Shown piece by piece: positions 11,405-23,400 of a DNA stretch of 64,000 nucleotides. Within the stretch, counting starts at the first letter, position 1; every line of letters starts with the position of its first letter. Location of the stretch: assembly GCA_014529385.2 (NCBI GenBank), contig CM043943.1, positions 154,041,092 to 154,105,091 of the forward strand, read 5' to 3'. Position numbers and translations under genes: made by a program. This DNA comes from Adiantum capillus-veneris (Eukaryota; Streptophyta; Polypodiopsida; Polypodiales; Pteridaceae). Below the pieces are notes generated by a model. The model was not told the DNA's origin, ran no database searches, and was given only the letters and a program-made list of their open reading frames with translations.

Positions 11405-13461
11405 GGATCGTCTCGTGGAACTTGCAAGGACTAGGTGGGACCCAGTTTCAGCGACAGCGGGGCCGATTGCATCAGGAGCTTCAGCGTTGCCTTGTGGGAG
11501 GAGAGATTGATCTCCTTATGCTTCAGGAGCACCATCTGTCTGAGAGCCGCATTCGGCGATGTGGTCAGATTTTGCGTGGACGATATGATACCTTATGGTC
11601 AACTGCTTTTGGACCTGGAGGCATCCAGAGTGGGGTATGTATGACTATTGCGGACTCATTGCAGCAGGCCATTGTGGGCAGAGGGATTATTGTGCCAGGC
11701 AGGGCTCAGTGGATTACTATGCAGGTTCAGGGTGGCCTTGTGGGCTTCCTGAACATCTATGCGCCCAATGTGGTGAGTGCTCGTGCAGAGTTTTGGTCAC
11801 AGATTGTTGAGTCCTTGCCACAGGCTGACCATTGGTGTGTAGGAGGGGACTTCAACATGTTGGAGGACCCTTGTGACAGGATTGGAGGTAGCCATGCTAC
11901 TGTACATGGAGTCGAGTTAGCAGCTTGGGAGAGGTTGTGTATGACTTTGAGGGTCTTGGATACATGGCAGCACTCTGGCTTTGTGAGGCCTCCAACGAGT
12001 CTTGCCTTCTCTGGATTGGACCGTAGAGTGGGAGGAGTGAATCTATCGTGGATAGATCGCTTCTACACTAGTGACCACTTCAGTGAGTTGGGGGGATCAG
12101 TGGGCATCCTGGCAGGGACATCCATCTCGGACCATACACCACTGATCCTTAGTGGCAGATAGGCAGAGGAGTGGGAGCACGATGCTTCACATCCCAGAGC
12201 GGGTCTTGTTGGACTCAACACTCAGAGAGAGGGTAGAGTCTCTCTGGAAAGAGGGCATGGACAACCAGGCTCTACCTGTAGACAGAGTGGCCTTAGGCCT
12301 AGCTCAGCTTAGCCACTTTTTTCTCCAGGAGTCTTTGGCTCGACCGGCTGCAGCGAGAGAGGAGGAGCAGTGTCTCAGACAAGGCATTGCTTCACTACAG
12401 AGGATGCAGGAGCAACATCCGAACAGTCCATGGTTGGAGGAGCAGTTACAGCACGCTCGACAAGAGCTTGCTTGCACAGAGGAGAGGCGTGATGAGTTTG
12501 CCTTTCACCGACAGGCATCTCAGTGGACTCAAGTGGGTGACAGAGTGACAGGTTCTTTTTTTGAGACAGTGGGACCTCGACACTCGCATGCCAAGGTCAA
12601 TCGGTTGAGGAGACCCGATGGGTCAGTTGTTTGTGAGCCAGAGGATATGCGTGCAGTTGCTACTGACTTTTACTGTGAGTTACTGTCGGGGTTGAGCCCC
12701 AGTGAGAGCGGCAGGATGCATGCAGGGAGCAGGTTTGGGCACAGATGCCTTGTCTTGTGACTGAGGAGATGCGCCAGAGGCTAGAGATGCCTCTTCAGCT
12801 TAAGGAGCTGCACACGGCTCTTAGGGCCCTCCCTCGTGGTAGTTGTCCAGGTGAGGATGGGCTGACTCGTAGCTTCTTCTTGGAGTACTGGGACCTGCTT
12901 GGCCCAGATCTTTGTAGTGACTTTCAGTACATTCTGCACACAGGAGTGATGCCGGATAGCATGAGTGAGGGCCTGATTTACCTCATTCCAAAGGAGGGTG
13001 GCTCCTTGGATGAGATTCGACAGTGGTGCCCCATCACCATCCTCAACTCAGCCTACAAAATTCTTGCCAAGGCTCTGAGTTTGAGGATTCAGCCACTTTT
13101 GGAGAGCCTTATACAGTTTTGTCAAGGAACGCAGTATCCTTGACAACATCTTCACTTTCTGGGAGTCTTCTGCCCTGGCATGGCTCCGTGGGGAGGACCT
13201 TGTGATTCTTCTTCTCGATTTTGAGAAGGCATACAACAGAGTTGACTGGGAGTTTCTAGAGGGCACTCTATGCAGGATGGGCTTCTCAAATGCTTGGATC
13301 AGAGGGGTGTCAGCTTTGTACAGACAGGCTCACAGTCGGGTGCTTTTGGTAGGAGGTAGAGGTGAGCGCTTCATGCTCACACGATCGATTAGACAGGGTT
13401 GTCCTCTTGCCCCCTTTCTCTTTCTGTTCTATGCGGAGGCGATGAGCAGATTTTTGGTGTC

Positions 13462-13466
13462 ACAGC
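13462..13466. repeat. Left target duplication ACAGC of the Copia composite
   Basis: ACAGC precedes TGTTAAG here and follows CTAACA at 32479-32483. Joining the flanks with one copy keeps the LINE reverse transcriptase in frame. Confidence 0.95.
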
Positions 13467-14244
13467 TGTTAAGTATGGAGCCTGATTTACCCTTGTAATT
13501 TTCTGTGGTAAAAGCGCACATTTGTAAGGCCCCCATTATGAGGAGAAGCCATCGTGCGTGAAGGAAAATCACTCACTAGAAACCAAAATTTTCACGGACA
13601 AGAATCAGGGGCAACTTTAGAGGCCTCGGGGGCGGAGGCCCCCGAGACTTTTTTCCGCGGAAATAATCCTTTTCGTCGGAATATTATGGCCAGACGGCGG
13701 CCGAAAAGTGGTCGAAAAACAACCGGTCGGTTGGCTGGTGGCCGGTAGTCAATGGCCGATGGCCGGTGGTCGGAAGTCAATGGCCGGTGGCCGGTGGCCG
13801 AATTCAAAAGCGGACTTGTCTTCTCAAGGGCGGTCACACATGGGCAGATTGGAGGGTCTGATTTGGACTTATTCGCATAAGGGCGGCTACACATGGCTGT
13901 CTCTCATAAGAGAGGGCAGCCCTTTTGGCTTATGAAAGGAGGCCATTTCTACACACATTTCATAGTGTGAAGTTGATGCAACAAGGTGAGTGTGAGGTGG
14001 TGAGAGTGAAGCAAGGCGGGAGCTCCATTAAGGGTATAATCCCTTTGTAAACTACTTCTTGTTGTGAAGTACTAAAGCCATTGAGTGGCTGCTTTCCCGT
14101 GGACGTAGCCCACATTGGGTGAACCACGTATATCGTGTGTACTCTCTCTCTCTCTCTACTCTATAATCTCGTGTATGTAAATTTGTCTCTCTCCATTAAG
14201 TAATCTACTCAATTATCTATTTAGCTACGTCTTATTTCCTAACA
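13467..14244 (+). repeat. Copia 5' LTR (778 bp), complete
   Basis: Starts TGTTAAGTATGGAGC and ends TTTCCTAACA. Contains a GGCCGGTGG-rich minisatellite (13735-13800) whose copy number varies among the LTRs, CT runs near 14140, and the position where the other copies have TATAAAAGG; here it reads TATGAAAGG (from 13931), so this copy's TATA box is altered. Confidence 0.95.
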
Positions 14245-14246
14245 AC

Positions 14247-14258
14247 TGGTATCAGAGC
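14247..14258 (+). promoter_or_regulatory. Primer binding site, initiator-Met tRNA
   Basis: TGGTATCAGAGC two bases after the LTR end. Confidence 0.95.
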
Positions 14259-14317
14259 AAGGTTTGCTCGTAGCTAAATTATCTCAAGGAAAGGATTCCT
14301 TGAATTGAGTGGGAGTT

Positions 14318-15487
14318 ATGGCGGAGGAAGGGAAGCTCAAGATTGAGAAGTTCAACGGCAAAAACTACCAACATTGGAAGATGCAGATTGAAGACTATCT
14401 CTACCAGAAGGACCTCTATTTGTCACTAGACGGTCTTGCGAAGAAGCCCGCAACAATGGCAGATGAAGCATGGATTGTCCTTGATCGAAAGGAACTGGGA
14501 ACAATCCGGTTAAGCTTGGCGTCAACGGTGGCCTTCAATGTTTCGGAGATGAAGACCACGGACGACTTGATGAAGTCACTTGACGACTTCTACGAGAAAC
14601 CATCAGCATCCAATAAGGTATTTCTTATGAAGCGCTTGTTCAATCTAAAGATGGCAGAGAATGGTTCAGTTGCAGAACACCTAAATGACTTTAACACAAA
14701 CATAAGTTAACTTCGATCGGTGAAAATCAATTTCGATGACGAAGTGCGAGCTCTCCTTATATTATTATCTCTATCGGATAGTTGAGATAGCCTTGTGATG
14801 GCTGTAAGTAATTCTATCTCTAGTATAAATACTCTTAAATTTCATGATGTTGTGGGTGTTCTCCTAAGCGAGGAAATACGAAGGAGAAGCACAGGAGAAT
14901 CATCAAGTGCTGCATTGTCAGTGGAAACAAGAGGAAGGCCTAAGGAGAGGTTCAAAAGCCAAAAGGGTCGTGATCGCTCAAGACGGAGCAAGTCACGCAC
15001 AAAGTCAGTTCTTGAATGTTGGAACTGTGGTAAGAAGGGCCACGCCAAGAAGGATTGCTGGTCCAAGAAGAAGAAGGAGACAGAGTCTCAAGACAACAAA
15101 CCAACATCGGAGGCCAATGTGGCAGGTAAAGTAGAGCAAGATGCTCTAATTCTCTCATTAGACAATGTGTCTAATTCCTGGATAGTGGATTCCGGGGCTT
15201 CATTCCATGCGACACCACACAAGCAACATTTCCAAGACTACACCAAAGGTAATTTTGGGTATGTATACTTGGGAGATGATGAAGCTCGTGAGATTGTCGG
15301 CAAAGGTACAGTTTCTGTCAAAACTGCTAACAGAAATGAATGGAAGCTTAAAGATGTTAGGCATGTTCCTTCTCTTCGCAAAAAATTGATCTCTACAGGA
15401 CAATTGGACGATGAAGGTCACAACATTGCATTCGGAAACAAACGGTGGAAGATCTCAAAGGGATCTTTGGTGGTTGCCAAGGGAGAA
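14318..15487 (+). pseudogene. Copia gag plus start of protease, truncated copy 1
   Basis: Gag of a Tork-like Copia element. The start MAEEGKLKIEKFNG at 14318 is preferred over an upstream GTG. It carries the UBN2-type capsid domain (NYQHWKMQIEDYLY, LMKRLFNLKMAENGSV), a TAA at 14708 and a TGA near 14784 in the same frame, then a basic SRRSKSRTKS stretch, an intact CCHC knuckle (CWNCGKKGHAKKDC) and the protease motif WIVDSGASFHATPH. At 15487 it runs straight into the interior of an LTR, losing integrase, RT and RNase H. The open frame continues into the LTR and would give a chimeric tail to 15796. Non-functional. Confidence 0.9.
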
Positions 15488-16130
15488 GAATCAGGGGCAA
15501 CTTTAGAGGCCTCCTCCTCCGAGATTTTTTTTTCGCCGGAATATTCCTTTTCGTCGGAATATTATGGCTGGACGGTGGCCGGAAAACAACCGGTCGGTTG
15601 GCCGGTGGCCGGTAGTCAATGGCCGATGGCTGGTGGTCGGAAGTCAATGGCCGGTGGTCGGTGGCCGAATTCAATGGCCGGTGGTCGAATTCAAAAGTGG
15701 ACTTGTCTTCTCAAAGGCGGCCACACATGGGCAGATTGGAGGGTCCGATTTGGACTTATTCGCACAAGGGCGGCTACACATGGCTGCCTCTCATAAGAGA
15801 GGGCAGCCCTTTTGGCCTATAAAAGGAGGCCATTTCTACACAAATTTCATAGTGTGAAGTTGATGCAACAAGGTGAGTGTGAGGTGGTGAGAATGAAGCA
15901 AGGCGGGAGCTCTATCAAGGGTTTAATCCCTTTGTAAACTACTTCTTCTTTTGAAGTGCTAAAGCCATTGAGTGGCTGCTTCCCCGTGGACGTAGCCCAC
16001 ATTGGGTGAACCACGTATATCGTGTGTACTCTCTCTCTCTCTACTCTATAATCTCTTGTGTGTGAAATCTATCCCTCTCCATTAAGTAATCTACTCAAAA
16101 ATCTATTTAGCTACGTTTTATTTCCTAACA
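15488..16130 (+). repeat. Copia LTR lacking its first 134 bp
   Basis: Begins at GAATCAGGGGCAAC, which is position 135 of the complete LTR, and ends CTAACA followed by a primer site. It keeps a TATAAAAGGAGG box. The joint with gag shares only 2-3 bases, so it is not homologous recombination. This is the upstream LTR of the second unit. Confidence 0.9.
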
Positions 16131-16132
16131 AC

Positions 16133-16144
16133 TGGTATCAGAGC
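16133..16144 (+). promoter_or_regulatory. Primer binding site of the second Copia unit
   Basis: TGGTATCAGAGC two bases after the truncated LTR. Confidence 0.95.
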
Positions 16145-17868
16145 AAGGTTTGCTCGTAGCTAAATTATCTCAAGGAAAGGATTCCTTGAATTGAGTGGGA
16201 GTTATGGCGGAGGAAGGGAAGCTCAAGATTGAGAAGTTCAACGACAAAAACTACCAACATTGGAAGATGCAGATTGAAGACTATCTCTACCAGAACGACC
16301 TCTATTTGCCACTAGACGGTCTTGTGAAGAAGCCTGCAACAATGGCAGATGAAGCATGGATTGTCCTTGATCAAAAGGCACTGGGAACAATCCGGTTAAG
16401 CTTGGTGTCAACAGTGGCCTTCAATGTTTCGGAGATGAAGACCACGGAGGACTTGATGAAGTCACTTGACGACTTCTACGAGAAAGCATCGGCATCCAAT
16501 AAGGTATTTCTTATGAAGCGCTTGTTCAATCTAAAGATGGCAGAGAATGGTTCAGTTGCAGAACACCTAAATGACTTTAACACAAAAATAAGTCAACTTC
16601 GATCGGTGAAAATCAATTTCGATGACGAAGTGCGAGCTCTCCTTATACTATCATCTCTACCGGATAGTTGGGACAGCCTTGTGATGGTTGTAAGTAATTC
16701 TATCTTTGGTACAAATACTCTTAAGTTTGATGATGTTGTGGGTGTTCTCCTAAGCGAGGAAATACGAAGGAGAAGCACAGGAGAATCATCAAGTTCTGCA
16801 CTATCAGTGGAAACAAGAGGAAGGCCTAAGGAGATGTTCAAAAACCAAAAGGGTCATGATCGCTCAAGGCGGAGCAAGTCACGCACAAATTTAGTTCTTG
16901 AATGTTGGAACTGCGGCAAGAAGGGCCACGTCAAGAAGGATTGCTGGTCCAAGAAGAAGAAGGAGACAGAGTCTCAAGACAACAAGCAACCATCGGAGGC
17001 CAATGTGGCAGGTAAAGTAGAGAAAAATGCTCTAATTCTCTCATTAGACAATGTGTTTAATTCCTGGATAGTAGATTCCGGGGCTTCATTCCATGCGACA
17101 CCACACAAGCAACATTTCCAAGACTACACCAAAGGTAATTTTGGGTATGTATACTTGGGAGATGATGAAGCTTGTGAGATTGTCGGCAAAGGTACAGTTT
17201 TTGTCAAAATTGCTAACGGAAATGAATGGAAGCTTAAAGATGTTAGGCATGTTCCTTCTCTTCGCAAAAATTTGATCTCTACAGGACAATTGGACGATGA
17301 AGGTCACAACATTGCATTCGGAAACAAACGGTGGAAGATCTCAAAGGGATCTTTGGTGGTTGCCAAGGGAGAAAAAGTCGGTACACTTTACTTGTGTACT
17401 GTTAGCACGCAACCTTCAGCTTGTGCAACAACTACAGAAGTTGACAGTGCGGTGTGGCACTACCGACTTTGGCATATTAGTACCAAAGGAATGCAAATCC
17501 TTCAAACAAAGAAGCTTCTACCAGGTTTGAAAGAAGTGGACTTAGAGTTCTGTGAAGATTGTGTTCATGGTAAACAAAAGAGGGTAAAATTTCAAAAATC
17601 AGGAAATGAAAGTAAAAATAAAAAACTTGAGTTGGTTCATTCCGATGTTTGGGGTCCTGCAAGTATACCATCACTTGGTGGCTCATTGTACTATGTAACA
17701 TTCATAGACGATGCGACTAGAAAAACATGGGTTTATGTCATGAAGAATAAATCCGATGTATTTTCTATATTTCAAAGGTGGAAAGCCTTTGTGGAGAATG
17801 AAACAGGTACCAAGGTTAAATGCCTCAGATCCGACAATGGAGGTGAATATTGCAGCCAAGCTTTTGAA

Positions 17869-17873
17869 AGCTT
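17869..17873. repeat. Target duplication AGCTT, left
   Basis: AGCTT precedes the minus-strand element and recurs at 19685-19689. It shows that this was a true integration event into the integrase gene of copy 2. Confidence 0.92.
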
Positions 17874-18649
17874 TGTTAGGAAATAAGACGTAGCTAAATA
17901 GATAATTGAGTAGATTACTTAATGGAGAGAGACAGATTTATATACACGAGATTATAGAGTAGAGAGAGAGAGAGAGAGAGTACATACGATATACGTGGTT
18001 CACCCAATGTGGGCTACGTCCACGGGAAAGCAGCCACTCAATGGCTTTAGTACTTCAAAACAAGAAGTAGTTTACAAAGGGATTATACCCTTAATGGAGC
18101 TCCCGCCTTGCTTCACTCTCACCACCTCACACTCACCTTGTTGCATCAACTTCACACTATGAAATGTGTGTAGAAATGGCCTCCTTTTATAGGCCAAAAG
18201 GGCTGCCCTCTCTTATGAGAGACAGCCATGTGTAGCCGCCCTTGTGCGAATAAGTCCAAATCGGACCCTCCAATCCGCTCATGTGTGGCCTCCCTTGAGA
18301 AGACAAGTCTGCTTTTGAATTCGGCCACCGGCCACCGGCCATTGACTTCCGACCACCGGCCACTGGCCATTGACATCCGACCACCGGCCATCGGCCATTG
18401 ACTACCGGCCACCGGCCAACCGACCGATTGTTTTCCGACCACTTTCCGGCTGCCGGATGACCATAATATTCTGGTGAAAAAGAATATTCTGGCGAAAAAA
18501 GTCTCCCCTGATTATTGTACGTGAAAATTTTGGTTTCCTGTGAGTGATTTTCCTTCACGCACGATGGCTTCTCCTCATAATGGGGGCCTTACAAATGTGC
18601 GCTTTTACCACAGAAAATTACAAGGGTAAATCAGGCTCCATACTTAACA
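17874..18649 (-). repeat. 3' LTR of the minus-strand derivative (776 bp)
   Basis: Same family as the LTR at 13467, reversed. Plus strand starts TGTTAGGAAATAAGACG and ends ATACTTAACA. The TATA region is intact (TTTTATAGG on the plus strand at about 18186). The adjoining ATCTCCCACTTGG at 18650 is the reversed polypurine tract. Confidence 0.93.
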
Positions 18650-18709
18650 ATCTCCCACTTGGAGACTGATCTCCAAACCAAACATGTGACTGCTTTCCAT
18701 TCTGGCTTC

Positions 18710-19274
18710 TTATCCTTGAATGCCGATTGAAGATGAGAAAAAGCTCAACTTCTCCTTGTTGACCACCTTTGTAAACATGTCTGCAAGATTTTCACTTGTA
18801 TGCACCTTTCCTAGCTTTAGTTGTCCCTCTTCCAAAAGAGTGCGTATGAAGTGATATCTCACCTCAATGTGCTTTTTCCTTGAATGAAAGGCTAAGTTCT
18901 TCGCAAGATGGATAGCGCTTTGGCTATCACTGTACAAGACACAATTGTCTTGTTTGAATCCAAGCTCTTCTAAGAATCTGTGGAGCCACAGAATTTCTTT
19001 GCTTGCCTCTGTCATTGCTACATACTCTGCTTCCGTGGTAGAAAGTGAAACCACTTTCTGCAGCTTTGAAGCCCAGCTTACTGCTGTGCCTCCAACCGTG
19101 AACACATAGCCAGTAGTGCTCCTTCGAGTATCTTTGTCACCTGCCATATCTGCATCAGCATACCCTTCTAGAAAAATATCAGTTCCTTCAAAATACAAAG
19201 CATTTGTTGTTGTCCCTTTTAGATACCTAAGTATCCACTTCACAGCTTGCCAATGCTCTTTACCTGGGTTGTCC
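18710..19274 (-). pseudogene. Copia RNase H fragment fused to LTR sequence
   Basis: The C-terminal 188 residues of the Copia polyprotein: YADADMAGD, STTEAEYVAM and SDSQSAIHLAKN are the RNase H active-site regions, ending FFSSSIGIQG. The frame is open across the deletion joint into the LTR up to 19597, so a chimeric 295-codon frame exists. It is fortuitous: the LTR part encodes no known domain. Confidence 0.88.
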
Positions 19275-19684
19275 ATGAGAGACAGCCATGTGTAGCCGAC
19301 CTTGTGCGAATAAGTCCAAATCGGACCTTCCAATCCGCCCATGTGTGGCCGCCCTTGAGAAGACAAGTCCGCTTTTGAATTTGGCCACCGGCCACCGGCC
19401 ATTGACTTCCAACCACCGGCCATCGGCCATTGACTACCGGGCAGTGGCCAACCGACCGGTTGTTTTCCGACCACTTTTCGGCCGCCGTCCGGCCATAATA
19501 TTCCGGCGAAAAAATAATATTCCGGCGAAAAAAAAGTCTCCCTTGATTCTTGTCCGTGAAAATTTTGGTTTCCGGTGAGTGATTTTCCTTCACGCACGAT
19601 GGCTTCTCCTCATAATGGGGGCCTTACAAATGTGCACTTTTACCACAGAAAATTACAAGGGTAAATCAGGCTCCATACTTAACA
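19275..19684 (-). repeat. Truncated 5' LTR of the minus-strand derivative
   Basis: First 410 bp of the LTR in reverse, with the terminal TGTTAAG at 19684. It is cut before the TATA box, so no promoter or primer site remains on this side. Confidence 0.9.
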
Positions 19685-20489
19685 AGCTTTTGTGCTAGCA
19701 ATGGCATTTGGAGGCAAAGGACAACCCCAAGGACACCTCAACAAAATGGGATTTCGGAAAGGATGAGCAAGACAATCATGGAGCGAGCACGAAGCATGCG
19801 ACTACATGCAGGCCTACCGCTTGAGCTTTGGGCGGAAGCTATAAGTACGTCTCTGTACTTAATCAATCGGTCACCCTCAACGGCATTGGATGGGGGAGTT
19901 CCAAAAGAGGCATGGACAGGTAAACCGGTGAATTATGCATTTCTCAAAGTGTTTGGGTGTGAGGCTTTCATGCACATAGATAGAAGCCTAAGATCAAAGC
20001 TAGATGCAAAGTCCAAAAAGTGTTTCTTCATTGGCTATGGAGAAGGAGACTTTGGGTATCGCCTATGGAATCCTGAAGATGGTAAAATCTTAAGGAGTAG
20101 GGATGTAATTTTTAATGAACAAAATATGTACAAAGATTACTTCGAAAGAAAACAAAAAAAAGAAACAGGTGATGAGTACATGGAGCTTGAGGACGGTGAA
20201 GACTCAAGGACTGCAAACGGTGACAATGTGCAACAACGTCAACCAAATGAGGAGCCTCAACCTATTCCCCGAAGATCGACAAGAGCAAGTAGACCTCCAG
20301 AAAGGTTTGTTCCTTCCTTCAACCATCTCTTGATCTCAAATTCTGGAGAGCCGGAATCATACGAAGAAGCTATGCAACATGAATCCAAAGAAGAATGGAC
20401 GAAGAGCATGCAAGTGGAGATGGACTAATGAGTAATTATATAGATCTAAGCAAGTATATATAATGAGTCTTCAAACTAATAATCCAAGG

Positions 20490-23400
20490 GAAGAGAGTAG
20501 CAAGGTCCACTACTTGTCCAAGGTCAGCTCTAGAAAACATAGAAAGATGCTAGTTCTACTAATTGTCTAATTATAGGCATGGAGAAATGATAGAAGGTTG
20601 ACCACTTGTCCAACCTATCATCTCTAGTAAGATGGGAGGTTTGGCCTTAAGATTCACCATGTAACCAACCTATACATCATTGTATTATGAAGAGTAAAAA
20701 AGCAAAGCTCCACCACTTGTCCAAGCTAGTTCTAAAATCCACATGGAGATAAGCAAGCTCCACCATTTGTCGAATCTCTCTTCCATTAAAACATGAAAAA
20801 ACTCAGCTATGTCGTACAGGGGGACTTTTTTCCAAGGTCCACCACTTGTCCAAGCTAGGATCCCTAGTAGCACGAGTGGTTTGGTCTCAAGATACACCAC
20901 TTGTACACTCTATGTCATTATATTAAGAAGAACTATGTATTAAGGTCCACCACTTGTCCAACCTATAAGGTTATATCTTAAATGGTATCCTTTCTCACCA
21001 CTTGAAATGCCCATGATATGTTTTACACGGGGGTTTCATTCCAAGGTCCACCACTTGTCCAAGCTAACTCTATTCAAACATAGAGAGAAGAAAAGGTCCA
21101 CCACTTGTCCAAGCTAACTCTATTCAAACATAGAGAGAAGCAAAGGTTCACCACTTGTCAAAGCTAGGCTCCGTTGAAGTATGGAGAGAAGTAACCTCCA
21201 TCATTTTTCCAAGATAGGTGCCATTCAAACATGGAAAGAATCAAGATCTACCATGTCTCCGAGATTCTAGGCTCCATTGAAACACCCTAAAACCATGATA
21301 TTTTGTACATGGGGTGTTTACATTCAAGGTCTACCACTTCTCTAACGTATTATACCTAGTAGCATGAGTGATTTGGTCTTAAGATTCACCACTTATCCAC
21401 TCTATGTCATTATATTAATAATAACTGGGTGTTAAGGTCCACCACTTGTCCAACCTATAAGGGTATATATTAAATGGTATCCTTCACCACTTGTCAAGGT
21501 CCATCACCACTTTTCCAACCTATAAGGTTATATCTTGAATGATATTTTTCCTCATCACTTGTAATGTCCATGCTATGTTTTACAAAGGGGTTTTGTTCCA
21601 AGACCCACCACTTGTCCAAGCTAACTCCATTAAAACATAGAGAGAAGCAAAGGTCCACCACTGGTCCAAGATAGGCTCCATTGAAACATGGAGAGAAGGA
21701 TGATCCACCATTTCTCCAAGATAGGTTCCATTGAAACATTGAGAGAAGCAATCTCCACCATGTCTCCAAGCTAGGCTCCATTGAAATACCCTAAACCCAT
21801 AATTTTGTACATGAGGGGTTTACATTCAAGGTCCACCACTTGTCCAACCTATTATCCCTAGTAGCAAGAGTGGTTTGGTCTCAAGATTCACCACTTGTAC
21901 ACTCTATGTCATTATATTAAGAAGAAATATGTGTTAAGGTCCACCACTTGTCCAGCCTATAAGGTTATATTTTAAATAGTATCCTTTCTCACCACTTGAA
22001 ATGCCCATGATATGTTTTACATGGGGGTTTCATTCCAAGGTCCACCACTTGTCCAAGCTAACTCTATTAAAACATATAGAGAAAGAAAGGTCCACCACTT
22101 GTCCAAGCTAGGCTCATTGAAACATGGAGAGAAGGAACCTCCACTGTTTCTCCTAGATAGGCTCCATTGAAACATGGAGAGAAATAATCTCCACCATGTC
22201 TCCAAGTTGCTAGGCTCCATTGAAATACCCAATACCCATAATTTTTTGTACATGGGGGGTTTACAATCAAGGTTCACCACTTGTCCAACCTATTATCCCT
22301 AGTAGGTTTGGTCTCATGATTCACCACTTGTCCACTCTATGTCATTATATTAAGAGGAATTAGGTGTTAAGGTCCACCACTTGTCCAACCTATAATGTTA
22401 TAGCTTGAATGGTATTTTTTCTCACCACTTGTAATGCCCATGACATGATTTACATGGGGGTTTTGTTCCAAGGTACACCACTTGTCCAAGATAAATCTAT
22501 TGAAACATAGAGAGAAACAAAGGTCCACCACTTTTCCAAGCTAGGCTGCATTGAAACATGGACCTTAATACCAAATTATTTCTAGTAGCATGAGTGATAT
22601 TTTGTACATGGGGCGTTTACATTCAAGGTCCACCACTTGTCCAACCTATTTCCCTAGTAGGTTTGGTCCCAATTTCACCACTTATCCACTCTATGTCATT
22701 ATATTATGAATAATTGGGTGTTAAGGTCCACCACTTGTCCAACCTATAAGGTTATATATTGAATGGTATTTTTTCTCACCACTTGTAATGCCCATGATAT
22801 GTTTTACATGGGGTTTTTGTTCCAAGGTCCACCACTTTTCCAAGATAACTCTATTCAAACATAGAGAGAAACAAAGGTCCACCACTTGTCCAAGCTAGGC
22901 TCCATTGAAACATGGAGAGAATGATGCTGCACCATTTATCCAAGATAGGCTGCATTGAAACATGGAGAGAAGCAAGCTTTACCATGTTTCCAAGCTAGGC
23001 TCCATTGAAACACTCTAGGGGGTTTTATTTCAAGGCCCACCACTTGTTTAACCTATTATCCCTAGTAGCATGAGTGGTTTGGTTTCAAGATTCACCACTT
23101 GTACACTCTATGTCATTATATTGTGTTAAGGTCCACCACTTGTCCAACCTATAAGGTTATATCTTAAATGGTATCCTTTCTTGCCACTTGAAATGCCCAT
23201 GATATGTTTTACATGGGAGTTTCATTCCAAGATCCACCACTTGTCCAAGCTAACCATATTCAAACATAGAGAGAAACAAAGGTCCACGACTTGTCCAAGC
23301 TAGGCTCCATTGAAACATGGAGAGAAGGAAACTCCACCATTTCTCCTAGATAGGCTCCATTAAAACATGGAGAGAAGTAAGTTCCACCATGTCTCCAAGA

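Larger units (their letters stand above)
11401..13466 (+). pseudogene. LINE ORF2, 5' part: APE endonuclease and N-terminal reverse transcriptase
   Basis: ORF2 nicks target DNA and reverse-transcribes the element RNA. The endonuclease (11401-12160) looks complete: SWNLQG (catalytic Asn), LQEHHLS (Glu), GGDFNM (Asp, Asn), WIDRFY and a terminal SDHTPL. A TAG at 12160 with a frameshift leads to the linker frame (12152-12760), then another shift to the RT fingers (EGLIYLIPKEG, QWCPITILNSAYKILAKAL) ending at 13143. A further shift leads to the palm (LDFEKAYNRVDW, RQGCPLAPFLFLFYAEAM). At 13466 it is cut by a Copia element. The ATG is fixed by its overlap with the ORF1 stop and by the usual MRIVSWN-type start. 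The remainder lies at 32484-34450. Confidence 0.9.
17874..19684 (-). mobile_element. Minus-strand Copia deletion derivative (1.8 kb) nested in copy 2
   Basis: Read on the minus strand: the first 410 bp of the LTR, a joint, about 565 bp of the RNase H end, the purine tract, and a complete 3' LTR. Everything from mid-LTR through most of RT is missing. The joint at 19275-19278 shares ATGA between the two sides. Because flanking AGCTT duplications are present, either the deleted form itself integrated using enzymes in trans, or the deletion happened after insertion. It lacks a primer site, so it could not be copied again by the normal route. Confidence 0.9.
16204..20425 (+). pseudogene. Copia gag-pol copy 2 (gag, protease, integrase, start of RT), interrupted
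   Basis: Open from MAEEGKLKIEKF to 17873 with no stop. It has the capsid domain, knuckle CWNCGKKGHVKKDC, protease WIVDSGASFHATPH, the GAG-pre-integrase histidine region (VWHYRLWH), and integrase residues HSDVWGP and RSDNGGEYCS. It is then split by a minus-strand insertion (17874-19684 plus duplicated AGCTT). Past the insertion it resumes at FCASNGI and carries PQQNGISER (third catalytic residue), NRSPSTAL, the integrase C-terminal region and the RASRPPERFVPS linker. Removing the insertion and one AGCTT restores the frame. It stops abruptly at 20425, within the first residues of RT, where foreign DNA begins. No RT catalytic motifs remain. Confidence 0.92.
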
